Positions 1 through 8,462 of a stretch of 30,891 bases of DNA are shown in pieces. The DNA is from a virus: IMG/VR virus record IMGVR_UViG_3300017775_000004, positions 1 to 30,891 of that record. The stretch is one strand, 5' to 3'. Made by a program: the position numbers and the translations under genes. The stretch's first letter is position 1; each line of letters starts with the position of its first letter. The notes under the pieces are model-generated. The model made no database searches, was not told the origin of the DNA, and saw nothing but the letters and a program-made list of their open reading frames with translations.

Positions 1-47
1 AGGGAAAGACTCTGGCCTTTCTCCCCCCGAAGTCAGGGTCTCCGGCG

Positions 48-115
48 GCCCCCAAGGGCGTGATCCCCCCACCGGGCCTGATCTGCCGCCCCCGTAGGGC
101 ACGTTCCCCCCGCCG
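48..115. repeat. two imperfect direct repeats upstream of the packaging genes
   Basis: Two copies (48-74 and 88-115) start 40 bases apart. Both have the layout GCCCCC, then AGGGC, then TCCCCCC, then CCG; I count about 22 matches over 28 aligned positions with one gap. A third TCCCCCC lies at 22-28, so the C-hexamers are spaced 42 and 41 bases apart. Repeats beside the small-terminase gene are typical of terminase recognition sites, but that role is inferred from position only. Confidence 0.4.
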
Positions 116-127
116 CTGGAACGCCCG

Positions 128-394
128 TTGAGCCGATACGGCTACGCGCACCAGCAGATGCGCGCCCGGCTGGCCCCGATCGTCGCCACCGGCACCGCTC
201 GCTGTGCGCGCTGCGGCGAGTTCATCGGCCCCGGCGAGCACTGGGACCTCGGCCACGATGACCTCGACCCGGCGCGCTATGCCGGTCCCGAGCACCGCCG
301 CTGCAACCGATCGACCGCAGCCAACGCCGCCGCCGCAGTCGCAGCAGCCGCGCCGGCCGCCGTTTCCTACCCGCTGGCCCGCGAGGGCGCGTGA
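128..394 (+). CDS. HNH endonuclease next to terminase
   Basis: An 88-residue protein with a compact HNH nuclease core. A Cys pair (C26, C29) is followed by DLGHDD (D40-H43) and HRRCN (H56, C59, N60), the usual zinc-binding and catalytic layout of small phage HNH proteins. The tail beyond residue 65 is Ala-rich and probably disordered. HNH proteins beside terminase genes assist cos cleavage in HK97-like phages, so a packaging role is likely. The start is uncertain. TTG at 128 is the best candidate after an in-frame stop near 95, with only a weak Shine-Dalgarno; an in-frame ATG at 158 would still keep the whole HNH core. The stop overlaps the GTG of the next gene by four bases. Confidence 0.8.
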   Translation: MSRYGYAHQQMRARLAPIVATGTARCARCGEFIGPGEHWDLGHDDLDPARYAGPEHRRCNRSTAANAAAAVAAAAPAAVSYPLAREGA

Positions 395-702
395 GCCCGC
401 GTCGCACCATCCCGCCGCTCGAAGCCGCCGTCCGGCGCGAGCTGCGGGAGCTGGCCCGCCGTTCTCCGGGCGCCGACAAGACTCCTGAGGCCGAGACGGC
501 GCTCGCCCTGGCCCGGGCCATCGAGCAGCGGTGGTCGGACGAGGCCGGTCTCGTCCTCGCCGAGCCGCTCGCCGCTCGCGTCAGCGCCGCCCGCGTCCTG
601 AACGAGACCCTCGACCGCCTGCGCGCCACGGCGCCGGATGAGAAGGCCGTCGACCGCGTGGACGACCTGGCCGCCAAGCGGCAGAAGCGGCGGGCGTCGT
701 GA
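391..702 (+). CDS. putative terminase small subunit
   Basis: A 103-residue, highly charged, mostly helical protein. It lies between the HNH gene and the large terminase and is coupled to both by GTGA overlaps (391-394, 699-702). The middle is rich in Arg, Glu and Ala, and the C-terminus is basic (KRQKRR). I see no clear HTH motif, so the call rests on size, position and composition. In phages of this type the small subunit binds the packaging site, perhaps the repeats at 48-115, and loads the large subunit. Confidence 0.55.
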   Translation: MSPRRTIPPLEAAVRRELRELARRSPGADKTPEAETALALARAIEQRWSDEAGLVLAEPLAARVSAARVLNETLDRLRATAPDEKAVDRVDDLAAKRQKRRAS

Positions 703-2141
703 AGCCGGTCCTCGACATGGCCCGGCCGCGGGTCTCCCACTTCCCCGAGGCGACCTCGTCCGCCGGGCGGGAGGCGGTCGACCTCGCCCGCTTCGCCGGA
801 CTGGAGCTCGACCCCTGGCAGGCGTACGTGCTGGAGCACTCGCTCGCCGAGCGCCCAGACGGGTCCTGGGCCGCGCGCGACGTCGGCCTGATCGTCCCCC
901 GCCAGAACGGCAAGAACGCCGTCCTGGAGGCGCGCGAGCTGGCCGGGCTCTTCCTGCTCGGCGAGCGGCTGATCGTCCACACGGCCCACGAGGGCGCGAC
1001 GGCCGCCGAGTCGATGCGCCGCCTGGAGGAGCTGATCGAGGCGACGCCCGAGTTCTCGCGCCGGGTCAAGGCGTTCTGGCACGCCAACGGCAAGGAGGCG
1101 ATCGAGCTGACCTCCGGCCAGCGGATCCGCTTCCGCACCCGGACCAAGGGCGGCGGCCGCGGCTTCTCGGCCGACTGCGTCGTCTTCGACGAGGCGATGA
1201 TCCTCCCCGACGCCACCGTCAGCGCGCTGCTTCCGACCCTCTCGGCGCGGCCGAATCCGCAGGTCTGGTTCACCGGCTCGGCGGTCGACCAGGCCATCCA
1301 CGAGCACGGCATCGTCCTCGCGCGTCTTCGCGAGCGCGGCCACCGCGGCGACCCGCGCCTGGCGTTCTTCGAGTGGTCGGCGGACGTGCGCGACATCGAG
1401 GGCCGCGAGATCGACCCCTCGGCCCTGACGGCCGAGCAGGTGGCTGACCCGGCGCTCTGGGCCGAGGCCAACCCGGCTCTCGGGGTTCGGATCTCCGGCG
1501 AGGACATCGAGGCCGAGCTGGCCGGCATGGACAACCGGGGCTTCGCCGTGGAGCGCCTGGGGATCGGTTCCTGGCCGTCCACCGACCCGGCCTTCGGGGC
1601 CGTCATCGACCTGACCCGCTGGCGCTCCCTGGCAGACCCGGGCTCGGCGATTGCCGGAGCCGTAACCCTCGCCTTCGACGTCACCCCCGATCGTGCCTTC
1701 GCCTCTATCGCGGCCGCCGGCACCCGCTCGGACGGGCGACTTCACGCCCAGATCATCGAGCGCCGCCCCGGCACCGGCTGGCTCGCCGACCGCGTCGCCG
1801 AGCTGCGCGCCGAGCACACGCCGGCGGCGGTGATCTGCGACGGAAACGGGCCCGCGGCGTCGCTGGCCGAGAAGGTCCGGGGCGTCTCGGTCCTGTCCTC
1901 GGCCGACTACGTGAAGGCGTGTGGCGCCTTCTTCGACCTAGTCGCCGAAGCCCGCCTGCACCACCACGGCACACCGGAGCTCGAGTCGGCGATCCGCGGC
2001 GCCTCCAAGCGCGCCCTGGTGGACGCATGGGCCTGGTCTCGCAAGTCGAGCAGCGTGGACATCTCGCCGCTGGTCGCCGTGACGCTGGCCTCCTGGGGCG
2101 CGGCAGCGCCTGCCCCGCGCGGTCGCTGGGGGCCGGCGTGA
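699..2141 (+). CDS. terL: terminase large subunit
   Basis: A 480-residue ATPase-nuclease that packages DNA into the prohead. The N-terminal ATPase has a Walker A variant, PRQNGKN (67-73), and a Walker B, VVFDEA (161-166). The C-terminal RNase H-like nuclease has acidic residues in LAFDVTP (D327), ICDGNG (D381) and VDISPLVA (D454), the expected spacing for the metal-binding triad. Length is normal for the family. The GTG start at 699 overlaps the small-subunit stop (GTGA), and its own stop overlaps the portal GTG in the same way. This is the clearest homology call in the window. Confidence 0.95.
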   Translation: MKPVLDMARPRVSHFPEATSSAGREAVDLARFAGLELDPWQAYVLEHSLAERPDGSWAARDVGLIVPRQNGKNAVLEARELAGLFLLGERLIVHTAHEGATAAESMRRLEELIEATPEFSRRVKAFWHANGKEAIELTSGQRIRFRTRTKGGGRGFSADCVVFDEAMILPDATVSALLPTLSARPNPQVWFTGSAVDQAIHEHGIVLARLRERGHRGDPRLAFFEWSADVRDIEGREIDPSALTAEQVADPALWAEANPALGVRISGEDIEAELAGMDNRGFAVERLGIGSWPSTDPAFGAVIDLTRWRSLADPGSAIAGAVTLAFDVTPDRAFASIAAAGTRSDGRLHAQIIERRPGTGWLADRVAELRAEHTPAAVICDGNGPAASLAEKVRGVSVLSSADYVKACGAFFDLVAEARLHHHGTPELESAIRGASKRALVDAWAWSRKSSSVDISPLVAVTLASWGAAAPAPRGRWGPA

Positions 2142-3487
2142 GCTTCTTCGGACGCCTGGCAAACGGAGTCCGCTCGGTGGCCCGTCGCTTCTCCGGCACC
2201 CCGTCCTGGCACGGGTACCTCGGCGGCAGCGCCGGGCTTCCGGTCGAGTGGCGAAAGCAGGTTGGAGACGGCTCGTCGAACTCGGCCGTGATGGCGCCGC
2301 TGATGTGGATCATGCGCACCTTCCCCGAGGCGCCCCCGATCGTGCAGCGCCTCCTAGAGGACGACCAGCTCGAGCCCGAGCGCCGCCACCCGATGGTCCG
2401 GCTGCTGCGCCGACCAAACCAGCACTACTCGGGCGTCGTCCTCTGGATGGCGACCCTCGCCTCCTTCTGCACCAACGGAAACGCGTACTGGATCAAGGTA
2501 CGCGACCTCCAGGAACGCGTGACCGAGCTGTGGTGGGTGCCCCACTGGACGATCGAGCCGATCTGGACGCCAGACGGCACGGACTTCATCCACCACTACG
2601 AGTACCGGCCCAACGGCGAGTCAGTGCTGCTGCACCCCGACGAGGTCGTCCACTTCCGCTTCGGCCTCGACCCCGACAACCACCGAAAGGGGCTCTCGCC
2701 GCTCGCCTCTGTTCTGCGCGAGGTCTACACCGACGATGAGGCCGCTCGCTTCACTGCGGCGCTGCTGCGCAACATGGGCGTCCCGGGCATCCTCGTCTCG
2801 CCGAAGGGCGACTACTCGGCCTCCGACGAGGAGGTCGAGGCGGCCAAGCTCTACGTGCGCCGCATGTTCACCGGCGACCGCCGGGGCGAGCCGCTGGTGA
2901 TGGCCGGCGCCACCGAGGTGAGTGCCTTCGGCTTCTCCCCCGAGCAGCTCAACCTGCGCGACTTGCGCCGAGTCCCTGAGGAGCGCATCTCCGCCGCGCT
3001 TGGTGTGCCGGCTGTCGTCGCCCAGCTCGGCGCCGGACTCGATCGCTCGACCTTCACCAACATGGGTGAGGCCCGGGAGATGGCGTACGAGTCGAACATC
3101 ATCCCCACCCAGCGCCTGCTCGCCGAGGACCTGCACTACCAGCTCCTGCCGGACTTCGAGGCGGAGCCCGAGGACTTCGAGGTCGCCTTCGACCTGTCCA
3201 AGGTGCGGGTGCTGGCCGAAGACGAGCAGCGCAAGGCCCAGCGCTGGACCCAGATGGTCGGCGGCGGCCTCGCCACGGTGGCCGAGGGCCGCCGTGCCTG
3301 CGACCTGCCCGTCGCCACCGACGGCTCCCAGGACGTCTTCCTGCGCCCCGTGAACCTCACCGAGGTCCACGTCAACCCGGCGAATCGGCCCGCCCTTCCT
3401 CCGCCGCCGGATCCCGACGCGCCGGCCACCCGCAGGGATCTCGACGTGCTCGCCCTCACCGCCGCCAACGGCAACGGGTCCCACTAG
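2138..3487 (+). CDS. portal protein (HK97 family)
   Basis: A 449-residue portal protein, expected to form the dodecameric ring at one capsid vertex through which DNA passes. Recognisable portal features are the central HPDEVVHFRFGLDPDN segment, GLSPLASVLREVYTDDEAARF, and the later stretch with LRRVPEERISAALGVPAVV. The C-terminal 40 residues are Pro- and Asp-rich and probably flexible. The open frame extends upstream to 1919, inside the terminase gene, but the GTG at 2138 forms the same GTGA overlap as its neighbours and gives the normal family length. Confidence 0.92.
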   Translation: MSFFGRLANGVRSVARRFSGTPSWHGYLGGSAGLPVEWRKQVGDGSSNSAVMAPLMWIMRTFPEAPPIVQRLLEDDQLEPERRHPMVRLLRRPNQHYSGVVLWMATLASFCTNGNAYWIKVRDLQERVTELWWVPHWTIEPIWTPDGTDFIHHYEYRPNGESVLLHPDEVVHFRFGLDPDNHRKGLSPLASVLREVYTDDEAARFTAALLRNMGVPGILVSPKGDYSASDEEVEAAKLYVRRMFTGDRRGEPLVMAGATEVSAFGFSPEQLNLRDLRRVPEERISAALGVPAVVAQLGAGLDRSTFTNMGEAREMAYESNIIPTQRLLAEDLHYQLLPDFEAEPEDFEVAFDLSKVRVLAEDEQRKAQRWTQMVGGGLATVAEGRRACDLPVATDGSQDVFLRPVNLTEVHVNPANRPALPPPPDPDAPATRRDLDVLALTAANGNGSH

Positions 3488-3501
3488 CCCAAGGAGCCGC
3501 G

Positions 3502-4182
3502 ATGGACCTGAAGACAACGCGCCTGGCCGTGGAGGTCAAGGACGCGGACCTCGGCATGGTCGAGGCCCGCTTCAGCACCTACGACGTCATCGACTCCGAC
3601 GGCGACGTGACCCGCCCCGGCGCCTTCAAAGACGGCCAGCAGGTCCGCATCTCGGCCTGGAACCACGGCTCGTGGGGCTCGGCCCTGCCAGTCGGAAAGG
3701 GCGTCATCCGCGACCGCGGCGACCACGCGGTGCTGGAGGGCGAGTTCTTCCTCTCGACCGCCGGGGGCCGCGAGCACTTCGAGGTGGTGAAGGCCCTCGA
3801 CGGGCTCCAGGAGTGGAGCTACGGCTACACGGTCGAGCGCTCGTCATTCGGGCAGCACGAGGACCGCGAGGTCCGCTTCCTGGAGAGTCTCGACGTCACC
3901 GAGGTCGCCCCCGTTCTCAAGGGCGCCGGCGTCGGCACCCAGACCCTCACGGTGAAGAGCGCCGACGGCGACTCGATCACCGTCGCCCTGCCGACCGGCG
4001 ACGAGCCGGCGGCCTTCACCTTCGGCGGCAAGCAGTACGCCCTCGGAGCGCTCAAGCAGCCCGACCCGAACGAGGCCGCCCCGTCGGATGACGACGAGGC
4101 GGCCGATCGCAAGCGGCGCGACACGGACCTCCTGCGTCTCGTGGCGGCCACCCACGGATTCCCACAGGAGGGAACGTCATGA
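3502..4182 (+). CDS. prohead protease (HK97 family, U35)
   Basis: A 226-residue maturation protease. The core runs from about residue 8 to 150 and contains FSTYDVIDSDGDV, AWNHG (catalytic His55 by position) and LQEWSYGY (catalytic Ser106 by position), the usual His and Ser arrangement. The C-terminal third (about 160-226) is acidic and low in complexity. It probably serves as an assembly or targeting segment. An AAGGAG Shine-Dalgarno precedes the ATG. The stop overlaps the capsid ATG (ATGA at 4179-4182), which suits a protease and capsid made in fixed ratio. Confidence 0.92.
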   Translation: MDLKTTRLAVEVKDADLGMVEARFSTYDVIDSDGDVTRPGAFKDGQQVRISAWNHGSWGSALPVGKGVIRDRGDHAVLEGEFFLSTAGGREHFEVVKALDGLQEWSYGYTVERSSFGQHEDREVRFLESLDVTEVAPVLKGAGVGTQTLTVKSADGDSITVALPTGDEPAAFTFGGKQYALGALKQPDPNEAAPSDDDEAADRKRRDTDLLRLVAATHGFPQEGTS

Positions 4183-5411
4183 AGGCTCTGATCGAGAAGC
4201 GCAAGGAGCTGGACGCCAAGCGAGACGAGCTCGGCGCGATCTTCAAGGAGGCCGGCCCGGACCTCGACATGGACAAGATCACGTCCATCGAGGGCGACAA
4301 CGCCGCGAAGGCGGAGCGGATCAGGGCGATCAACAAGGAGATGGAGGACCTCGGCATCGAGATCGACGGCCTGGCGGAGGTCGCCCGCGCCGCCAAGGCG
4401 CTCGAGGACCACGACCCGGAGCGCAAGGCGGGTATCCACCCGTCCGGCGGCAACCGCGATGGCAAGCTGAGCGAGGGGACCAAGAGCGTCGGCGACCTGT
4501 TCGTCGAGTCGAAGGGCCGCGAGATCAAGGGCGGCATCGGCCCGCACGTCGAGCTGGACGTCGAGGTCAAGACGCTCATGACGACCTCCGCCGGCTGGGC
4601 GCCGGAGACCACGCGCACCCCGCGCCTGGTGGACTTCGTGACCCGCCCGATCCAGGTCACCGACACCATCCCGACGCGGCCGACCGACCAGACGGCCGTC
4701 GTCTACATGGAGGAGACCACCTTCACCAACAACGCGGCCGAGACGGCCGAGGGCGGCACCAAGCCCGAGGCCGCGCTCGCCCTCGCCGAGCGCACCGACC
4801 CGGTTCGCAAGATCGCCGTCTGGCTGCCCGTCACCGACGAGCAGCTCGAGGACGTGGACGGAATCCGCTCCTACATCGACAACCGCCTGATGTTCATGGT
4901 GCGCCAGCGCCTGGACTCGCAGATCCTGGTCGGCGACGGCACCGCGCCGAACCTGTCGGGCATCCTCGACCGCTCGGGCCTCCAGACCCAGGCCAAGGGC
5001 GCCGACCCGGTGCCGGACGCGATCTACAAGGCGATGACCAAGGTCCGGCTCTCGGGGTCGGGCAACGGCGGCGCGATCCCGAACGTCGCCTACTTCCACC
5101 CGCTCGACTGGCAGGACGTGCGCCTGCTGCGGACGGCCGACGGCATCTACATCTGGGGCTCTCCGGCAGAGGTCGGCCCCGAGCGGATCTGGGGCCTGGG
5201 GGTCGTGCTGGCCGAGGGGCTGACCGAGAACACGGCGATCGTCGGCGACACGACCTTCACCGAGCTGGCGGTCAAGCGCGGGATCGGGATCCAGGTCTCG
5301 AACTCCCACTCGGACTACTTCGTGAAGAACCAGCAGGCGATCCGCGCCGAGATGCGCGCGGCCTTCGTCGTCTACCGGCCCGCGGCCTTCTGCTCGGTCA
5401 CCGGCATCTGA
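4179..5411 (+). CDS. major capsid protein (HK97 fold)
   Basis: A 410-residue HK97-type capsid protein. The first 80 residues or so are heptad-rich and charged (KELDAKRDELGAIFKEAG and similar). That matches the delta domain, which acts as scaffold and is removed by the protease encoded just upstream. The remainder has capsid-like segments such as PVTDEQLEDVDGIRSYIDNRL, QILVGDGTAPNLSGIL and a C-terminal AIRAEMRAAFVVYRPAAF. Length is normal for a capsid with a fused scaffold. A strong hairpin follows directly, marking the end of this transcription block. Confidence 0.93.
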   Translation: MKALIEKRKELDAKRDELGAIFKEAGPDLDMDKITSIEGDNAAKAERIRAINKEMEDLGIEIDGLAEVARAAKALEDHDPERKAGIHPSGGNRDGKLSEGTKSVGDLFVESKGREIKGGIGPHVELDVEVKTLMTTSAGWAPETTRTPRLVDFVTRPIQVTDTIPTRPTDQTAVVYMEETTFTNNAAETAEGGTKPEAALALAERTDPVRKIAVWLPVTDEQLEDVDGIRSYIDNRLMFMVRQRLDSQILVGDGTAPNLSGILDRSGLQTQAKGADPVPDAIYKAMTKVRLSGSGNGGAIPNVAYFHPLDWQDVRLLRTADGIYIWGSPAEVGPERIWGLGVVLAEGLTENTAIVGDTTFTELAVKRGIGIQVSNSHSDYFVKNQQAIRAEMRAAFVVYRPAAFCSVTGI

Positions 5412-5431
5412 CCCGACCCCACTGACCCACG

Positions 5432-5463
5432 CGACGAAGGGCCCCAGACGGGGCCCTTCGTCG
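5432..5463 (+). terminator. strong hairpin after the capsid gene
   Basis: A perfect 14-bp stem (5432-5445 pairing with 5450-5463) encloses a 4-base loop, AGAC, and begins 21 bases after the capsid stop. No long T-run follows, only TT. It could be a partial terminator that lets high capsid transcription fall off before the tail genes, or an mRNA 3'-end stabiliser. The Shine-Dalgarno of the next gene starts just beyond it. Confidence 0.75.
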
Positions 5464-5482
5464 TTGAGGAGGAGGAACCCCG

Positions 5483-5911
5483 ATGGGAATCATCAGCGGA
5501 GGGCAGGTCATCGAGGGCGCGGTCGGCCGCGACGGCGGTGACCTGCTGTACGAGTACGACTTCGCCGTCGACGGCGGCGCGGTCGGCACGATCAACCTGC
5601 GCGGCCCGCGGCTTCCGAGCGGGTTCGTGGTGCTCGACTCGGTCGTCGAGGTGCTGACGGCGCCGACCTCCGGCGGCGCGGCCACGCTGGCGGCGACGAC
5701 CGGCGAGGCGGCCGGCGACATCGTCGCGGCCGCCGCCATCTCCGGCGCGCCCTGGTCCACGACCGGCCGCAAGGCGGGCACGCCGGTCTCGGCCGCGACG
5801 TCGGTCAAGACCACCGCGGTCCGTACCCCGGCGCTGGTCGTCGCGACCGCGGCGCTGACGGCGGGCGTGATCCGCGTGCGCCTGTCCGGCTACGACGCGA
5901 CGAGGAGCTGA
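5483..5911 (+). CDS. putative capsid decoration or head-associated protein
   Basis: A 142-residue protein rich in Gly, Ala, Val and Thr, predicted to be almost all beta-strand (for example TINLRGPRLPSGFVVLDSVV and VIRVRLSGYDAT). It is the first gene after the capsid terminator and has a strong GAGGAGGAGG Shine-Dalgarno, which suggests high expression. Small beta-rich proteins in this slot are often decoration or head-fibre proteins. I do not recognise a specific family, so this is inference from position and composition. Confidence 0.6.
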   Translation: MGIISGGQVIEGAVGRDGGDLLYEYDFAVDGGAVGTINLRGPRLPSGFVVLDSVVEVLTAPTSGGAATLAATTGEAAGDIVAAAAISGAPWSTTGRKAGTPVSAATSVKTTAVRTPALVVATAALTAGVIRVRLSGYDATRS

Positions 5912-5913
5912 TC

Positions 5914-6183
5914 ATGGGGCTCGAGATCGACAAGCCCCAGGCGGGCGACAAGATCACCATCGACCGCACGCTGTGGCTCACGGCCGAGCGCGACCGGGTC
6001 GTCGAGGACGGCGACCCCGCCGCGGCATTCCTCTACGCCACCGCGGGCAAGCGCGTCTCGGCAGAGGAGGCCGAGCGTTTCGGCGCCATGCCGGCGAAGT
6101 CGGAGCGCAAGAAGGCGGATCCCTCCGAGGACAAGCAGGCTTCCCCGGCCGAGAACAAGTCCTCACGGCGGCGGAGCGCATAG
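5914..6183 (+). CDS. small head-module protein, function unknown
   Basis: An 89-residue protein. The N-terminal half has a small fold (GDKITIDRTLWLTAERDRVV), then a SAEEAERFG helix and a strongly charged Lys/Ser/Glu tail that is probably disordered. Small proteins with a compact head and basic tail are common between capsid and connector genes in actinophages. It sits two bases after the previous stop and three before the next GTG, so it belongs to the head-tail operon. Confidence 0.6.
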   Translation: MGLEIDKPQAGDKITIDRTLWLTAERDRVVEDGDPAAAFLYATAGKRVSAEEAERFGAMPAKSERKKADPSEDKQASPAENKSSRRRSA

Positions 6184-6186
6184 CCC

Positions 6187-6810
6187 GTGGCCGCAGGGGA
6201 CCTGACGACCCTAGCGGCCGTCAAGCTCCACATGGAGACGACCTCCGGCGTGCTGGACGACCTTATCGCGCAGGTCATCACCCAGGCGTCAGAGGCGATC
6301 CAGGTCTGGAGCGGGCGGGAGATCGTCTCGCTCGACGCCGTCGGCACCACTCGCACCTTCGACATCTCCGACGACCTGCTCTCCTGCCGCTACGGTGAGG
6401 ACCGGGTCATCGACGTCGGTGACCTCGCGGCGGTCCCCACGGCGGTCACCGTCTACGACTCGAACAACGTCCTCGCCTACACGGCCACCGTGGCAAGCGA
6501 CATCGTCGCCCTGCCGCGCGTGCGCCGGCCCGACCGCCCGATTCGGTCTCTGCGGCTCGCGCCGGGCGTCGTCCTCGCCCCCGGGGGGACGCTCCGCGTG
6601 ACGGGGACCTGGGGCTTCCCCCAGGTCCCCGAGTTCGTCGAGCGCGCTTGCATCCTCACCGTGCGCGCGTGGCTGCGCTCCGACGCCGCGTCATCGGCCG
6701 AGTACGGCTACGAGGACGGAGGCCGCGTCGTGCAGACCACCCCGGAGGGCGGCTGGATGCTCCCGATGGCCGCCAAGCAGCTCCTGGCGCCCCTTCGGAG
6801 GATCATCTGA
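6187..6810 (+). CDS. head-tail connector (gp6-like adaptor)
   Basis: A 207-residue protein with the helical N-terminus typical of connector proteins that join the portal ring to the tail: DLTTLAAVKLHM, then LDDLIAQVITQASEAIQVWSG. A beta-rich middle follows and then a second helical region (FVERACILTVRAWLRSD). The pattern and its position after the capsid fit the HK97 gp6 / gp15-like adaptor group. GTG start; the stop overlaps the next ATG (TGATG). Confidence 0.75.
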   Translation: MAAGDLTTLAAVKLHMETTSGVLDDLIAQVITQASEAIQVWSGREIVSLDAVGTTRTFDISDDLLSCRYGEDRVIDVGDLAAVPTAVTVYDSNNVLAYTATVASDIVALPRVRRPDRPIRSLRLAPGVVLAPGGTLRVTGTWGFPQVPEFVERACILTVRAWLRSDAASSAEYGYEDGGRVVQTTPEGGWMLPMAAKQLLAPLRRII

Positions 6811-7247
6811 TGCCCGCGAGCGCGATCCCGGTCGTCAAGGCGGCCCTCGTCTCGAAGATCCAGGCGGCGCTGCCCGGCGTCCAGGTGACCTGGTCGGTTC
6901 CCCGCGGCGACAAGGACCGCGAGTGGGTGATGGTCGGCAACGTCACCGGCGACCAGATCGCGGCCGCCCACGGCCGCCAGCGCCGTGAGGAGAACTTCCG
7001 CATCGAGGTGTTCGTCTCGATCGTCAAGTCCGACGTCGAGTCCGCTCAGGCCATCGCCGAGCGCGCGTATGAGCTGCTCGCCACCGGCATCGAGGCCCCG
7101 CTGCGCGCCGACGAGCTGCTCGGGCTGACCACAGCCGGGCCGCTCCTGTGGGCGCGCGTCGAGAAGACCGACCTCTCCGAGGGCCTGGCCGGCGGCGAGC
7201 GCTGGGCCGAGATCACCGTCCACATCGTCTGCAAGACCCGGATCTAG
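6810..7247 (+). CDS. putative tail terminator or neck protein
   Basis: A 145-residue protein starting at the ATG in the TGATG overlap. It has an N-terminal helix (VVKAALVSKIQAAL), beta strands (VQVTWSVPRGDKDREWVMVG, NFRIEVFVSIVKSD), a long helix (SAQAIAERAYELLATGIEA) and a last strand (WAEITVHIVCKTRI). This alpha-beta layout and length are typical of siphovirus tail terminator proteins, which cap the tail tube and join it to the head. The open frame extends upstream, but only this start avoids a long overlap. Confidence 0.65.
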   Translation: MPASAIPVVKAALVSKIQAALPGVQVTWSVPRGDKDREWVMVGNVTGDQIAAAHGRQRREENFRIEVFVSIVKSDVESAQAIAERAYELLATGIEAPLRADELLGLTTAGPLLWARVEKTDLSEGLAGGERWAEITVHIVCKTRI

Positions 7248-7256
7248 GAGACCCCG

Positions 7257-7469
7257 ATGATCGTCCACTATGGCGGCCCGGTGGACCGGGTCGACCTTCC
7301 CCTGCCCAACGGGCGGACCGTCACCGTGGCCAATGGCCACGACATCGACCTCTCCGAGCACCTGCCGGCCGCGCAGGCCAAGGCGCTCGGGAAGTCCCTG
7401 ATCGAGCAGGAGGTGTGGACCGAGGCGAAGCCCGCCGACGCCAAGCCCTCCGAGAAGAAGGAGGACTAG
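7257..7469 (+). CDS. small protein before the tail tube gene, function unknown
   Basis: A 70-residue protein with a short beta-rich start (VDRVDLPLPNGRTVTVANG), a helical middle (AAQAKALGKSLIEQEVW) and a charged tail (KPADAKPSEKKED). An AGGAG overlapping the previous stop serves as ribosome binding site. It resembles the short charged proteins often found beside tail tube genes, but I recognise no family. Confidence 0.6.
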   Translation: MIVHYGGPVDRVDLPLPNGRTVTVANGHDIDLSEHLPAAQAKALGKSLIEQEVWTEAKPADAKPSEKKED

Positions 7470-7472
7470 GTC

Positions 7473-8459
7473 ATGGGCAACCGCTCCGGCCTCGGAAGCG
7501 CTCTTGGCTTCAAGGCCGAGACCACCTATGGGACCTACGTGGTCCCTGACCGGTGGCTCGAGTTCAACTCCGAGGGGCTGGTCTACAACCGCGAGAAGAT
7601 CGTCTCGTCCGGCATCCGCCGCGGCTCCTACGTCCAGCGCGCCGCGCGCTGGGCCGTGAACCGCAAGGGCGGCGGCGGCCCGGTGACCCTCGAGTTCGCC
7701 ACCAAGGGCTTCGGCCTGCTCCTCAAGCACGGGATGGGCGTCGTCGCCATCACGACCCCGGGGGGCGGTGTCAACACCCGCCTGCATACGCACACCCTCG
7801 GCGACCTGGACGACCTGTCGCTGACGATCCAGAAGATCCTCCCGGACGTCGGAGGCACCGACCGCGCCTTCAGCTTCCTCGGCTGCGTCATCATCGGATG
7901 GGAGCTGTCGGTGGACGCGGACGGCCTGGTCACCTTCTCGCCGACCTTCGATGCGCAGGACATGACGACCGCCCAGGCGGCCGCGACCCCGAGCTTCCCT
8001 TCCGGCGACGAGTTGTTCAGCTACCAGCAGGTCGCCGTCACCGTGGACGGAGTCGCCGCGACCCCGACCGCGGCCAGCTTCTCGGTCTCGCACGCCATGA
8101 AGACCGACCGGTACTTCGTCCAGGCGAGCCCCCTCAAGAAGCGCCCGGTGCGCAACTCCAACATGGAGCTCGGCGGCTCGGTGACCTTCGAGTTCGAGTC
8201 GATGACCCAGGTGAACCACTTCCTGAACGCCGCCCCCGGCGCCGAGATCCCGGTCGCCATGACCGCCACCGGCGACGTGATCGAGGGCGCGCTGAGCTAC
8301 CAGCTCGGCGTCACGGCCGCGAAGGTCGTCTTCGACGGCGAGGTCCCCGTCGTCGCCGGCCCGGACGTCATCACTCTCACGGCCCCCTTCACGGTGGTCG
8401 ACAACGACGTCGCCGAGCCGCTGGTGGTGAGTTATCAGACGACCGACACGGCGAGCTGA
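7473..8459 (+). CDS. major tail tube protein
   Basis: A 328-residue, beta-rich protein that fits the larger phage tail tube family. The start GLGSALGFKAETTYGTYVVP is characteristic of that group. Further supporting stretches are the aromatic and Gly-rich LEFATKGFGLLLKHGMG, LSLTIQKILPDV and SVTFEFESMTQVNHFLNAAPG. It would polymerise into the central tail tube around the tape measure protein. A good AGGAGG site lies upstream, and gene order (terminator, tube, chaperones, tape measure) agrees. Confidence 0.85.
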   Translation: MGNRSGLGSALGFKAETTYGTYVVPDRWLEFNSEGLVYNREKIVSSGIRRGSYVQRAARWAVNRKGGGGPVTLEFATKGFGLLLKHGMGVVAITTPGGGVNTRLHTHTLGDLDDLSLTIQKILPDVGGTDRAFSFLGCVIIGWELSVDADGLVTFSPTFDAQDMTTAQAAATPSFPSGDELFSYQQVAVTVDGVAATPTAASFSVSHAMKTDRYFVQASPLKKRPVRNSNMELGGSVTFEFESMTQVNHFLNAAPGAEIPVAMTATGDVIEGALSYQLGVTAAKVVFDGEVPVVAGPDVITLTAPFTVVDNDVAEPLVVSYQTTDTAS

Positions 8460-8462
8460 GGC

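Noticed and set aside
222-1817. 531-codon open frame on the minus strand across the terminase genes
   Set aside because: It mirrors the terminase in the opposite strand. Its composition is Gly/Arg/Ala-rich with no motif, as expected of chance frames in GC-rich DNA.
1919-2137. upstream extension of the portal gene
   Set aside because: It lies wholly within the terminase gene and is not portal-like; the GTG at 2138 gives normal length and coupling.
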